A DNA stretch of 64,000 nt from Bdellovibrionales bacterium RIFOXYC1_FULL_37_79 (GTDB taxonomy: Bacteria > Bdellovibrionota > Bacteriovoracia > Bacteriovoracales > Bacteriovoracaceae), in contig MEQB01000070.1 in the NCBI GenBank assembly GCA_001770015.1, positions 81,751 through 145,750 on the forward strand, read 5' to 3'. Within the stretch, counting starts at the first letter, position 1; each line of letters starts with the position of its first letter. Shown here one piece after another: positions 15,976-26,489 of the stretch. The position numbers and the translations under genes were made by a program. The notes under the pieces are model-generated. The model saw only the letters and a list, made by a program, of their open reading frames with translations, did not search any database and had not been told where the DNA came from.

Positions 15976-18900
15976 TTAGGGGGTGCAAGAAGTAGAACAT
16001 ATTTTAATAAACTGGCAATAATTACAGTGCTGCGCATTTATCCTGTTTAAATTGCTCAACTTTAGCCATTGATTAAAAAGATATTCCTCAATTTCATTAA
16101 AATTCATTTCAAATTCCACCAATTTCCTCTCATCAACATAAGCAATAACCAGATGGACAACGAAATTGGAAGATACCCGTTTTAAATTGTGCATGGCCAT
16201 TGCATAAGTTATCAATTGACACCGATAGGCTTCCTCATTATTCACTTTTCTAGGTCCGGTTTTAAAATCCCATATGGAAAATTTTGCCGAATCAGCACTT
16301 GGATAAATCTGCAAATCAATCACGCCTGATAACATATAACCAAAAAGTGAAAACTTAATCGGCTCTTCGGAAATATAAATATCCTTGGGATATTTCGCCT
16401 TTATCGTCTCCAAACTCCACTTAACCGCCTGGGTTTCATTTGTGCTTAAATCCTTTTTATCATTTTGCAGTGTGAAATGATTATTAATTGCTTGAGAAAT
16501 ATATGCATGAACCTTTGATCCTCTTTTAGCGCTTGAAATAATCCCAAGCTCATCCCCAGTTTCATCATCTTTTTCAAATAATTGCGCAACTTCCAGATTG
16601 AAGTTAAAATCCGATTCATCCAACTTGCAAATATTTTGTAAATAAAACTTTCTAGGACATGAGGCAATTGATGAAAAACGGGTTACCGATAATTCCGAGA
16701 TAAGTCCAAGCCAGACACCCTCACCCTGATAATTTTCTTTTTTAACAACACCCATCGGATCCTTCATATAAAATGCCGGAGGTAATCCTTTGGAATTTTG
16801 CAATTGATTATCTTTGCAAAAAAATTTTTCATGTTTTTGGATAAAATTATACGAATTTAAGCGTTCACCAAACTCCTTTTCAAAATTTCTAAGGCCTTGG
16901 ATCCAACTATTTTTTGACTTTAAAAAATCGTTATCATCAATTGACAGGGATATCCAATTTATACTTTTAATTGCCCGGGTAAAGGCCACATAAAATAATC
17001 TTTTGGACTCACTGAATTCAATCTTTTCATTTAACAATCTTTCATAAATTTTATTGGGAGATATGTAGGGTGATTCTTGTTCATTGGTACTTTTCCACTT
17101 GATACTCCCGGGGATTTTACCAACAAACGAATAATCCACCACTGCCTTGCCGTTGGTATGTATTCCCGCTAGAATAATATGATCAAACTCCAAACCTTTA
17201 GAAGCATGACAAGTCATAATCTCAACATTGCCGGCGCCTTCACCGGTTTGCAAAACCATCGTGAATTTTTCGGCTTCCATATCTTCCAAAATCAAACACA
17301 ACTTTTCCAAATCATTACCCGCTTCTTGAGTTGCACTCTCAATATTCTTAAAATTATTTTTAAAATTTGAATTGGCAATGCCCAGATCGAACAACACTTT
17401 TTTAAAGGCATCAACTGCAGTCATGATACCAAGATTACGAATAAAATTTAAAATCAGCTCATTGGTATCAAACAGGAAAACAATATTTAAATGTTTGAGG
17501 TAACATTCAAATATCAATTTAAAATAGGCTTCCAGTGCCGTGTAGCTACCATTAATTTTTTGTTCATGGGCGACTTTCACAAATAACACGAATAAACCAA
17601 AAACAATGTCATTGTCTTGAGTCATTTTTATTTGAGCACTATGACCTACATTATTTTCCACTAACTTCGAAATTAAATATTGCGAAGGAGAAAGTTTTTT
17701 ATAGAGAACACATATTTTGTCGCCAGGAAAAGCTGACTTCAGGTGAATTATCCTCTCTAAAATATACTGTGCCTCCACAATATTGGATAAATGCTCATCC
17801 GATATCAACGCACTTTCATCTGCCTTTTTAATTTCAACCTTGGTTATATTAACAAAGCCAGATTCCTCTGAACTGGCAGAAGGGATCACCTGATCAAAAA
17901 ATGCTACAGCTGTGTCATCCTCTCCTTCAAACTCCTTATTTTTTTTAAACAAATAGGCAAATAAGGTATTGTTAAAATCAATAATTTCTGCCTTAGAACG
18001 ATAATTATTTTTTAATTTTAAATTTGACAAAACTCGTAGAGAGCAATCAGTAAATACTTGCAGTTCTCCACCTCGAAAACCATAAATGGCCTGTTTGGGG
18101 TCTCCGACGGCAAACAATCTGTTGAAGTCATGTTGAATAATACTTTCAATGATCGAAAATTGAATTCTCGAGGTATCTTGAAACTCATCGATAATAAAAT
18201 ACTTATATCTACTGCTTATTTGCTTCAAGTTGGTTTCATTTGAAAGTCCCTTATAAACATAGTACTCCAAATCAGAAAAAGTTCTCTGGTTATCCAGGTC
18301 ATAACAACTACATACATAATCAAAACCATTCTTGATATAACCCAGCCACTTTGTAAAATGACCATCAACCTGTTGAAAATAAGCTACAAAATCGTCCTGG
18401 TTTTTCTTTAAAAAATCACGATAGCATTTTAATTTCTTGACCCATTCAACCACTTCAACACTTGATTGCGGGATAGTTGGCATTTTTACATAATACTGTT
18501 CAAAAAATTCACAAGTCTCTAGAATGGTATCTAATGAAAAATCAAATTTTTTTATTTCTTCAAATCTTTTAATCAGTTTATACCAAGAGGTCCCTTCCCT
18601 TTTAACATAAGCGCCAAGATCAAATGATTTATTTTTTAAATCAAGCACACCAAGCAATTTCAAACACTCGGCTAAATAATCTTTGATCTCCCACGATGAG
18701 GCATCTGTAAAATCAATTTTTTCCCATACAATCCTCAATTCGGGCGACTTGAATATATTGCAAAGGACCTGCTCAACCTCCAATCTATGCCAAAAAATAA
18801 CTTTGGCAATCTCGCTGGAGTCAAACATTAAATTTTCAATCCATTTATTAAAATATTTCTTGATTTTACATTCCAATTCATAATCACCCACAATATCAAA

Positions 18901-19308
18901 CTCGCAAGAGGCATCCGTAATCATGCCGGATCTGAGTAATTTATGGCAAAATCCATGAATAGTGGTTATCAAAATTGATTCAGCAGCTAATTTGAACGAA
19001 TCAATAAAAATGGGATCTTGTCCTGACTGTGCATGCTCACTTATTAATTTATGCAATTTAACTTCCAATTCACCGGCGGCTTTATTGGTAAAAGTCATTA
19101 ACACCATGCCTGAAAAATCATTTTTAATTTTTCTGGCCAGGTCGATGGGATTACACCCTTGATTGATTTTTAAACATTGTTCAACCAAATGCTTAATATG
19201 CTCCACCAACACAAAGGTTTTTCCAGCACCGGCGCCAGCACTTAGCAATACTCCACCACGATGTCTGATGGCCAGTTCTTGTTCTTTATTTGGCACTTTC
19301 AGTGTCAT
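15976..19308 (-). CDS. addA: AddA/RecB-like UvrD-family helicase-nuclease
   Basis: 1110 residues with superfamily 1 helicase motifs: Walker A SAGAGAGKT, Walker B DEFQDTS, VGDPKQAIYGFRGG, TCHASKGLEFDHIIL and RLFYVAFTRA. The C-terminus has a PD-(D/E)xK nuclease (GVIDLQIY, SIWDFKTGP, QLITYAMAM). A Cys in SCPRKFYL and a terminal C-x2-C-x5-C could ligate an iron-sulfur cluster, a feature more usual in AddB. It probably processes double-strand breaks for RecA. Its ATG follows the stop of the addB-like gene with no gap. The symbol is given by architecture; RexA/AdnB naming is equally arguable. Confidence 0.85.
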   Translation of the reverse strand: MTLKVPNKEQELAIRHRGGVLLSAGAGAGKTFVLVEHIKHLVEQCLKINQGCNPIDLARKIKNDFSGMVLMTFTNKAAGELEVKLHKLISEHAQSGQDPIFIDSFKLAAESILITTIHGFCHKLLRSGMITDASCEFDIVGDYELECKIKKYFNKWIENLMFDSSEIAKVIFWHRLEVEQVLCNIFKSPELRIVWEKIDFTDASSWEIKDYLAECLKLLGVLDLKNKSFDLGAYVKREGTSWYKLIKRFEEIKKFDFSLDTILETCEFFEQYYVKMPTIPQSSVEVVEWVKKLKCYRDFLKKNQDDFVAYFQQVDGHFTKWLGYIKNGFDYVCSCYDLDNQRTFSDLEYYVYKGLSNETNLKQISSRYKYFIIDEFQDTSRIQFSIIESIIQHDFNRLFAVGDPKQAIYGFRGGELQVFTDCSLRVLSNLKLKNNYRSKAEIIDFNNTLFAYLFKKNKEFEGEDDTAVAFFDQVIPSASSEESGFVNITKVEIKKADESALISDEHLSNIVEAQYILERIIHLKSAFPGDKICVLYKKLSPSQYLISKLVENNVGHSAQIKMTQDNDIVFGLFVLFVKVAHEQKINGSYTALEAYFKLIFECYLKHLNIVFLFDTNELILNFIRNLGIMTAVDAFKKVLFDLGIANSNFKNNFKNIESATQEAGNDLEKLCLILEDMEAEKFTMVLQTGEGAGNVEIMTCHASKGLEFDHIILAGIHTNGKAVVDYSFVGKIPGSIKWKSTNEQESPYISPNKIYERLLNEKIEFSESKRLFYVAFTRAIKSINWISLSIDDNDFLKSKNSWIQGLRNFEKEFGERLNSYNFIQKHEKFFCKDNQLQNSKGLPPAFYMKDPMGVVKKENYQGEGVWLGLISELSVTRFSSIASCPRKFYLQNICKLDESDFNFNLEVAQLFEKDDETGDELGIISSAKRGSKVHAYISQAINNHFTLQNDKKDLSTNETQAVKWSLETIKAKYPKDIYISEEPIKFSLFGYMLSGVIDLQIYPSADSAKFSIWDFKTGPRKVNNEEAYRCQLITYAMAMHNLKRVSSNFVVHLVIAYVDERKLVEFEMNFNEIEEYLFNQWLKLSNLNRINAQHCNYCQFIKICSTSCTP

Positions 19309-21723
19309 CTATTCCCCTCTTGCACAAATATTTTTAACAACACACCATTCACAATCTTTCGTTGTGCGGGGATTCGCTAAAAATTTCTTTTCATTTAAAA
19401 TTTTATCCAGCTCCTTGGCTTCCTTTTGTTTAAATTCGTTAATCCATTCATCAAAATGAAAATTTTTATTATCTGCCGTTTTGGGTTTTACCAGATTTTC
19501 CTCCACTAAAACTTGCAATGCCTGACTTTCAAAAGAAAAAAACATGGATTCCGTAATATCTGCCAGACACAAGTAGCCAGCAAACATAACATGATTTGCA
19601 TCCGGCAAATGGGCAAGATAACAAGAAAGCTGGATCTTATCTAATTTCTTAATTTCACTCAGTGAAGGAACACTACTTTTGGATCTCTTTAAGTCTAGAA
19701 GGAAAATGCCCTTTTCCGTGTAACCAATTATATCAACCCGTCCTGAAAAAATCATTTTATCATCTTCGTGCCTCAAGCTCTTTTCAAAAACATATTGAAC
19801 AACCTTTAATTTATCTTTTAATGATTTTAAAACAAAAATACCATTTTTCGAATAATTTATAATTTCATTTAATGATTGTTCATAATCAAACTGGCTTAAA
19901 ACAATTTTTGCCTTGGCCAATTCTTCTTCTAACAATTCTCTGCAAAACACTATATGATCATCCTCATTCCATAAGACAGAATCCTTAAGCCAATATTGCA
20001 CAATTACATGCTCAAAATTCCCTAAAGAGGCAGGTGATAATTGAGTAGCATAGGTTGGATTATCTCTAATTTTTTTAATTACTTGAAAGTAGTATTTTCT
20101 GGGGCAGTCCAACCAGATTTGAAAACTGGTTGGGGAAATTGAGATCTTATCCACCACAGGAGCTTCAACATAGTCATTTAAATAGTCTGTGATTTTTTTT
20201 ATTTTTTCTTCAGGTTTTTCAAAACTAATTTTTTCCACCGTAAATTCCCCCAAAATTTCTTTCCAGGCAACATTTCTATCCAATAAACCGGATTCGATTA
20301 ATAAAACTACATTTTGAGACATTAGAAGTTCATGTAAATAATACTTATAAAAGGAAAAATCAAAAGCCGCCCTTTTAATCGGACCAATTGTACTCAAAAA
20401 CTCGTATATCTTTTCGTCATAAAAGGTTTCATCCTTATTCAAGTCAGCATAATCGGAATTTATGCATAAAATTTTTTTTCTATCTTCCGCAAAACCAACC
20501 AACGACTCCAGACCAAAAACTCTAAAATCAGAAGCCTTTTTTATAATTGGCAAATAATAAGTCCTAGGCAGTCCCAGCTCAAGATATTTTTCAATTATCT
20601 TAAAATCAAATAACGAAAGGTTTTCGTTCATCTCTGATAAATTCCGCCATTTTTCCAGGGTTTTTTTATAACTTAAAAGAATTTTAATGGCTTTGAAATC
20701 CCGATAAAGATTATCCACCTTAAGTTTTTTTTCAAGTTGATTTTGAAAAAATAGTTTCAAATCCTCGGCATGTAAAACTTTTTCTTTATCTAGCCATAAT
20801 TGAAGAATCAAATCCGATATTTCTTTTAAGGAATTTGTAAAAATATTGTTCGAAACTTTAAAAGAAAGCTGATTAATCGGAATCTCCATCAATTGATCGT
20901 AGGTTGGTTTTTTCTGAGCAAGGTAAATATCTGCCGATGTGATTTGATCAACACTCAGCAGCCTACTCATGACCTCACATAACTTTCCTGGAGAAAATTC
21001 AATAGCACGAACCACCTTATGGTTAGTTTGGACTTTTACATTATCGGCAGGGTGAAGCCATTTTATCCAATCTGAGGCAACAGAAGTTTTATAAACTTCC
21101 ATCGGAAAAGGTATATATATATCCCGCTTAAGGGAAATAGCTTTAATCAAATCAATTTGCAATGAAGTGAGATAATTAAAACCCCAAAAAACCAAAGTCT
21201 CTTTTTTATCATGCCCTGAATTGACCGCCGGCTTTCTAAAAACCTCACTTAAAAGATAATAAGCCTGATGTTCGTCAATTAACTCGAGTTGATCCATCAA
21301 CACCCAGAAATAACTGATGGCTGCCTGCTGGTTTTGATCTAAATCATTTAAGATTTCTGCAATCAGATCACGATTAACCGTAAAACTCCGCAACTCCGTA
21401 AAGAGATTAAAGACCAGACTAAAATTTTGGAAGGGCAAATGTATCCATTTTTTTTTCCAAGCAATGGCCAAGGTTAACAGCAAGTCAGATTTAGGAATCA
21501 GTCGATTAAAAAAGTCCTTTCCAAATTCATTCCCGAGTTCATTTGATATAAATCGTGAGATGGTATCCACCACAATTTTTTTATTTCCATGGCAATAGGT
21601 ATTTTGGTAGATATCTGAAAGCATTGGATTGGGACAAATCACCCTGACTAATGATTTATCATCTCGAATAAATTTTATATTATCCAATTCATGTAAATGT
21701 TCATAGAGAATTACTCTTAACAT
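19309..21723 (-). CDS. addB: AddB-like inactive helicase with C-terminal nuclease
   Basis: 804 residues. No Walker A motif is visible in the N-terminal two thirds, so the helicase-like part is probably structural, as in AddB or RecC. The C-terminus is a PD-(D/E)xK nuclease (SGRVDIIGY, IFLLDLKRSKS, KIQLSCYLAHL) with a Cys in LDCPRKYYF and a final C-x2-C-x5-C, the AddB-type iron-sulfur arrangement. At 804 residues it is shorter than Bacillus AddB (about 1160). The gene directly precedes and abuts the addA-like gene. Confidence 0.8.
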   Translation of the reverse strand: MLRVILYEHLHELDNIKFIRDDKSLVRVICPNPMLSDIYQNTYCHGNKKIVVDTISRFISNELGNEFGKDFFNRLIPKSDLLLTLAIAWKKKWIHLPFQNFSLVFNLFTELRSFTVNRDLIAEILNDLDQNQQAAISYFWVLMDQLELIDEHQAYYLLSEVFRKPAVNSGHDKKETLVFWGFNYLTSLQIDLIKAISLKRDIYIPFPMEVYKTSVASDWIKWLHPADNVKVQTNHKVVRAIEFSPGKLCEVMSRLLSVDQITSADIYLAQKKPTYDQLMEIPINQLSFKVSNNIFTNSLKEISDLILQLWLDKEKVLHAEDLKLFFQNQLEKKLKVDNLYRDFKAIKILLSYKKTLEKWRNLSEMNENLSLFDFKIIEKYLELGLPRTYYLPIIKKASDFRVFGLESLVGFAEDRKKILCINSDYADLNKDETFYDEKIYEFLSTIGPIKRAAFDFSFYKYYLHELLMSQNVVLLIESGLLDRNVAWKEILGEFTVEKISFEKPEEKIKKITDYLNDYVEAPVVDKISISPTSFQIWLDCPRKYYFQVIKKIRDNPTYATQLSPASLGNFEHVIVQYWLKDSVLWNEDDHIVFCRELLEEELAKAKIVLSQFDYEQSLNEIINYSKNGIFVLKSLKDKLKVVQYVFEKSLRHEDDKMIFSGRVDIIGYTEKGIFLLDLKRSKSSVPSLSEIKKLDKIQLSCYLAHLPDANHVMFAGYLCLADITESMFFSFESQALQVLVEENLVKPKTADNKNFHFDEWINEFKQKEAKELDKILNEKKFLANPRTTKDCEWCVVKNICARGE

Positions 21724-21766
21724 GGATTTTGCCCGCTCCTTTAAATCATCGCTTACGTTATATAGA

Positions 21767-22789
21767 TTAAAGTAAGGGGAATATTCTTTTTACCATCTGA
21801 CTTTTCAAAATCCTTTCTAAAATCTCAGATTCCTTGTATATTCCGCAAAAATTTTCAGCACCTGCCCCTTTGGCCATGACCGGGAACATAAGCAGGGGAG
21901 ATCTATAACCTGGATTATCACCTTTTTTCTCGAAATTGGCCCACTCTGTACCCGCCTTGGGAAAATCAAATCCGATGCTCTCTGACGATGTTATCAATAA
22001 TAACATTTCACTGTCACTTTTTTGTAATTCCAAAAATTTAGTTACGATTTGATCCAACTCACTTAAGATTACCCTCGCCTGTCGAATATCCCTCTTTTTC
22101 AAGGCATTTAAATAAGTAAAATCTCTCACAATAAAAAGATATCTCCCTCTCTCAATTTTAAATCGACTCAAAATTGATTCCAGGTTCCCATCCAGACTGG
22201 CAAAACAACTGCCTTTTTGGCAAGTACGATCATAGTATATTTTATTTTTTTCAAAAAATTCCCGGTCTTGAAAATGAAATAGTGATTTATCAGATGATTT
22301 TGCCTGTGCCATTCGAAAAAAGATTGCTTGATCGAGAAAAATACTGGCCTTATCTTTACAAATCAAAGTGTAATCCAATGACTCATTATCCTGGGCACCA
22401 CTTTCCAATATTCCGGTTTTATATCCCAGAGTTGCCAAATAATTCCATATTGGAATATGGTCAAAATCACCACAAGTTTTGGTTATATTCTCTTTACCAA
22501 CCATTTGGGCAAACAGACCACTTGCAGCACTTGGCCTTAAATCATATAGATTATATCCCCAAATTTTTCCTAAACAGGAAAAATTTTCAAAGGCTGATCG
22601 TTTATCCGCCAATGAGACATTAAAACGCAGCATTGATATATGATCCTCATTCAGTCCAGGAATCTGAAACCAAATGATCCGCTTGGGAGACACCCCGTAT
22701 TTATGATCACTCAAGTTTAGCGTTTCCAATCTTGCACAAGAAATAAAAAGAAAACAGGCAGCTAATTTTATCAAACTATTGCTTGGCAT
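21767..22789 (-). CDS. Lipoprotein with alkaline-phosphatase-like fold (tentative)
   Basis: 340 residues with a short lipoprotein signal (LIKLAACFLFISC, Cys18). The mature part (RIIWFQIPGLNEDHISMLRF, LATLGYKTGILESGAQD, LLITSSESIGFDF) resembles the alkaline phosphatase/sulfatase superfamily in layout. However, the usual metal-binding Asp/His positions are not convincing, so it may be a non-catalytic relative. It overlaps the upstream membrane-protein gene by 19 bases. Substrate unknown. Confidence 0.6.
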   Translation of the reverse strand: MPSNSLIKLAACFLFISCARLETLNLSDHKYGVSPKRIIWFQIPGLNEDHISMLRFNVSLADKRSAFENFSCLGKIWGYNLYDLRPSAASGLFAQMVGKENITKTCGDFDHIPIWNYLATLGYKTGILESGAQDNESLDYTLICKDKASIFLDQAIFFRMAQAKSSDKSLFHFQDREFFEKNKIYYDRTCQKGSCFASLDGNLESILSRFKIERGRYLFIVRDFTYLNALKKRDIRQARVILSELDQIVTKFLELQKSDSEMLLLITSSESIGFDFPKAGTEWANFEKKGDNPGYRSPLLMFPVMAKGAGAENFCGIYKESEILERILKSQMVKRIFPLL

Positions 22790-23403
22790 TTGTTAACACC
22801 TTTTTGGTTATATATTTCTAACATTACAAAAACAGATAAAGTAAAAACCACATCGGAAATAAATGAGGAAAAATCATAAAAGATAATCCTATGTCTAATT
22901 CTGATCACAAACAGTGTTATCGTCAAAATAAAAAATATCAAACCATGCCATCCCATAATAAACTTTTTAAACGCTCTGAAAAGCAATGCCAACAAAAGCA
23001 CAACATAAACTAAAAATAGAAAGTTGGTAAAAAATTGGCCATAATAATTATTTAAAACAACCCCGCTGAGCATTCCCACCAAGGGTAATTTATATAGCAA
23101 TCGTTTTTGCACACGGGTATTTTTATGCTCAGAAGTTTGATTTTCGATTATTTTTCGAATAAATAAGTTATAAAATAACATATAGGCTAAACCGAGCAAG
23201 GACACTTCCAAGACCTTCAACTGAAAATAACTTGAAAGAATATCTTCAACATAAGACAATTTCATAATCAAAAAAAGAATAGCAATAAAAATTAAAAGGA
23301 TTCTTTCAATAAGAAATCCGTAAGATCGAATGTATTGCCGCTCTCGCCACAACGCACAACCGAAAAATAAAATACTATATATTATAATCATCCAGTCAAA
23401 CAT
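22771..23403 (-). CDS. Unknown multi-pass membrane protein
   Basis: 210 residues, largely hydrophobic, with about six predicted transmembrane segments (examples: WMIIIYSILFFGCALW, LLIFIAILFLIMKL, FLFLVYVVLLLALLF). No family is recognised. It overlaps the downstream lipoprotein gene, which suggests the two products act together in the envelope. Confidence 0.7.
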   Translation of the reverse strand: MFDWMIIIYSILFFGCALWRERQYIRSYGFLIERILLIFIAILFLIMKLSYVEDILSSYFQLKVLEVSLLGLAYMLFYNLFIRKIIENQTSEHKNTRVQKRLLYKLPLVGMLSGVVLNNYYGQFFTNFLFLVYVVLLLALLFRAFKKFIMGWHGLIFFILTITLFVIRIRHRIIFYDFSSFISDVVFTLSVFVMLEIYNQKGVNKCQAIV

Positions 23404-23485
23404 TCAAAAAACTCCTGACCCGCTTTAATCTAATAATAGCAATTAGCCTATCCTATCAAAAAACATCAGTATATACTATGCAAAT

Positions 23486-25441
23486 ATGACTCATGCATCT
23501 CTTTCACTAATAGTAAATTTACTTTTTCTTCTGTTGAGCAGAGGCCGCTTATATGCCGCCACAAACACCTTGGAGCACACCCCGGGGGTACTGGAATCTT
23601 TGGAAAAGTTGATAGACACAAACCAAGACATCTATAAAAAATTACTGCAAAAAGCCAACACCAATATTTTAAAATATAACGACTTAAAAAAAGTGGAAAC
23701 CAAGAACTTGTCAATCCATCCAGATTTTTTAAACATCATTATTTTTAATTCAGATGAAAAATATTTAAGCTTAATTGAAGGTGAGCAAGCGGAATGCCTT
23801 CTCTATTCACTAATGGAAAACCGTTTATTAAATGTTGCTGGTGGCATAGTCACACAGGTTATTTTACGCATTAGAAAAAATGATAAATCAATTATTGGTG
23901 TTGCTCCATTAGATGATTTCTTGAAATATATTCAAGAAAAGCAATGTTATGCTTTCAAACAAATATCATCAGTATTTGAACCTGAACAATATCTCCAAAC
24001 TTTAAATCAGACAAAAAAACCTATCCCCTCCTCCAAGACCCTTTGTCACAAAATTATGCAAGATTGGAAAAAAAATTTTCACCTGCCCTATTTTTGCAAA
24101 ATGATTGAGACCATGAGGATTGGAGACTCTTTGGATCAAAAAATCAAGGGTAATCCATCTGCAAATACTCAATTAAATGATCAGCAAAATATTATCCTTA
24201 AGGAAGCCAGTTCTTACAAAAGAAATCTTTCGGTACTGGATAAATCATATTTTAAAAGTGTTTGTGAAAACATCGATAAACCAGAAAAATTTTGCAACAT
24301 TTATCTTTCAGAAAATGTTTGGGATCAGGTCATCAGAGGAGAAAAGCCCGATTACCTTATGAAATATAAATGTCGGGACGTATTAAATAAAGAAACCATT
24401 ACCGCCAAAGATTATCCGAAATGTAAAGAAATCATGGAAACCACACCCGAGATATGCACCAAAGCGGGAATGCTGCAATTTCCCTCCCTTTACCCCAAAC
24501 CCAACTGCCATGAAATTGCCAGAGCCTATAAAAATTCTCATTTAAATATCGACTACCAAGACTGTCCCGGGAAAGTGGACTTTGAAAGTGTCATCAATAT
24601 CTCAAGAAAACTAAGTCATTTGTTCCCTTTTTTCCGTCACTCCACCTCCGCATCCTGTGAATTCGAAACCTATCAAGCCTTCGCTGAAACTGTCATGAAT
24701 GAAGAAGATGAAGACATCGTATGGCCACTTCAGTTTTGTTTTAAAAACCTGGCTTCATCAATTGAAGAATGCCTCGAATTTATCCCCGGGCATCATCCTG
24801 ATCATCCCAAATCCGAAGAAAAGGTTCTCGCTTTGATATTAAGCAAAACCAAAGGGGCTTCTGTCAGTGAAACTTGTAAAAAAGTAAACACTGAAATTTA
24901 TAACCCCCTTCTACTTGAATATAAAAATGGATGTTATATTGTCATTGATTCAAAAAAATGCAACGGTATCAACTGTCAACCTACCATTTTTTATAGAGGA
25001 AAGCAGGTCACCGATATTAAATATCTATCAGATATTTCTTTTGAATATTTTCCCATTAATTATCTCAAAGAAAAATATTCAGTAAATAATATTTTAAAAA
25101 AGAATTTTCCCATTATTATCAATCGAATTTATGATCTGAATATATTAAAAAATTATTTTAAAGAATACCCCTCTGGAATTATTTACGGGATAGGTTGCGT
25201 CCAGGATATTCTGCCGCAATTTTTTAAAACCAAAGCACTTAATGATTGCTCGCCAATTCCCTTTATTATCGACGGATATGACAAAAACCAGGAAAATATT
25301 CTACTTTCAATTCGGACCTCCATTGATGATCTCCACTCACCCCGACTAATTGATTGGAACTTTATTTTCAATGCTGTATCAAACTTTAAGGAACTTCAAC
25401 CAATAAATACATGGACGTTATATGGTTTTAGAAAAAAATAA
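23486..25441 (+). CDS. Unknown secreted Cys-rich protein, first gene of a three-gene operon
   Basis: 651 residues with an N-terminal signal (LSLIVNLLFLLLSRGRLYAA). The mature part holds about two dozen Cys, many in short C-x(n)-C pairs (CKIMQDW, FCKMIETM, YKCRDVL, CHEIARAY), implying multiple disulfides outside the cytoplasm. No known domain is recognised. There is no Shine-Dalgarno site: TATACT at 23472-23477 lies 8 bases before the ATG, so the mRNA may be almost leaderless. It overlaps the next gene by 20 bases. Confidence 0.75.
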   Translation: MTHASLSLIVNLLFLLLSRGRLYAATNTLEHTPGVLESLEKLIDTNQDIYKKLLQKANTNILKYNDLKKVETKNLSIHPDFLNIIIFNSDEKYLSLIEGEQAECLLYSLMENRLLNVAGGIVTQVILRIRKNDKSIIGVAPLDDFLKYIQEKQCYAFKQISSVFEPEQYLQTLNQTKKPIPSSKTLCHKIMQDWKKNFHLPYFCKMIETMRIGDSLDQKIKGNPSANTQLNDQQNIILKEASSYKRNLSVLDKSYFKSVCENIDKPEKFCNIYLSENVWDQVIRGEKPDYLMKYKCRDVLNKETITAKDYPKCKEIMETTPEICTKAGMLQFPSLYPKPNCHEIARAYKNSHLNIDYQDCPGKVDFESVINISRKLSHLFPFFRHSTSASCEFETYQAFAETVMNEEDEDIVWPLQFCFKNLASSIEECLEFIPGHHPDHPKSEEKVLALILSKTKGASVSETCKKVNTEIYNPLLLEYKNGCYIVIDSKKCNGINCQPTIFYRGKQVTDIKYLSDISFEYFPINYLKEKYSVNNILKKNFPIIINRIYDLNILKNYFKEYPSGIIYGIGCVQDILPQFFKTKALNDCSPIPFIIDGYDKNQENILLSIRTSIDDLHSPRLIDWNFIFNAVSNFKELQPINTWTLYGFRKK

Positions 25442-26489
25442 TAATTTATTTCTCATCTTCATCATCAGTTTTTTATTAACTCCGGCTGCTGATGCAAACT
25501 CGAAACTTCCGGTGATAAAAACCAAGCAAAACATTGCTAATATCAGGTATATTTCCAGCGATGGAAAATATACCTATTATCAAAGAAGAACAGGTGAATT
25601 ATATTTTTCATCCAATTATGAGGTAAAAGAAGTTCTTAAGGGTATTGAATATAATCATTATTTGGTCATTGGTTCAGAATCTAAAAAAAAATTAATCATA
25701 TCCAGCTGGAGTAACTTTCAAAAATTTTTGAGTATGCGTGAGCCGGCAACATTACATATTGTTGATTACGGAACACATCTAAGTCAAAAAATAGGTAATG
25801 GTATTTCCCCAAGACTGCATTTAAATGATGAATGGTTATCTTTTTTTGACCCGAAAACAAAATCAATACTATTTCAAAACTTAATCCATTACGAAATAAA
25901 ATTAAACATTAACCTTTCAAATACTATCAATCATTATTTTATTCCTGAAGTTATCATGCCCAATAAGACAACTATTATTTACACCGATATTGATAAAAAT
26001 GGCATTCCTATTGTTAGCCATTTCAACATACCCGATCAAAAATTTTCTCTTTTGTATAAACCCGAAACCCATCAGACAAAAATTGAATTATGTTTTTTAA
26101 ATGATCATGTTGTGATTGCCGAATTTGGTCTAGATACCCTGAATGAATATTCATCCATTAAAAGGCTTGCTATCACTCAACTGGAAAACTATGCTCAAGC
26201 CGTCAACATTTATGAATCAAAATTAAATGATATCGGTAATATGATCTGCCATATGGACAAACAAATTTACTTTTCTAAAAAAATTAAAAAAAACGCTACC
26301 ATTAGCAATTACGAAATTGCCTCCCTGAACCCCGATTCAAAAGAAGTAAAAATAATCAGCGATTTAAAGTATGCCCCTCAAGCCTTTCCCATGGAAGATA
26401 AAATTATTATCCCTCACCGGGGGGAATTTCTCTTACTGGTTGGGAAAAATATAGAATACAATGATCATATCTTTGGTGGTAAACAATGA
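25422..26489 (+). CDS. Unknown secreted protein, possibly beta-propeller-like
   Basis: 355 residues with a signal peptide (LFLIFIISFLLTPAADA). The mature sequence alternates short beta-rich units (YISSDGKYTYYQRRTGELYF, SDLKYAPQAFPMEDKIIIPH) reminiscent of WD40/TolB-like propeller blades, but no firm repeat can be counted. It overlaps the genes on both sides (20 and 4 bases), so it belongs to the same operon. Confidence 0.7.
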   Translation: MVLEKNNNLFLIFIISFLLTPAADANSKLPVIKTKQNIANIRYISSDGKYTYYQRRTGELYFSSNYEVKEVLKGIEYNHYLVIGSESKKKLIISSWSNFQKFLSMREPATLHIVDYGTHLSQKIGNGISPRLHLNDEWLSFFDPKTKSILFQNLIHYEIKLNINLSNTINHYFIPEVIMPNKTTIIYTDIDKNGIPIVSHFNIPDQKFSLLYKPETHQTKIELCFLNDHVVIAEFGLDTLNEYSSIKRLAITQLENYAQAVNIYESKLNDIGNMICHMDKQIYFSKKIKKNATISNYEIASLNPDSKEVKIISDLKYAPQAFPMEDKIIIPHRGEFLLLVGKNIEYNDHIFGGKQ

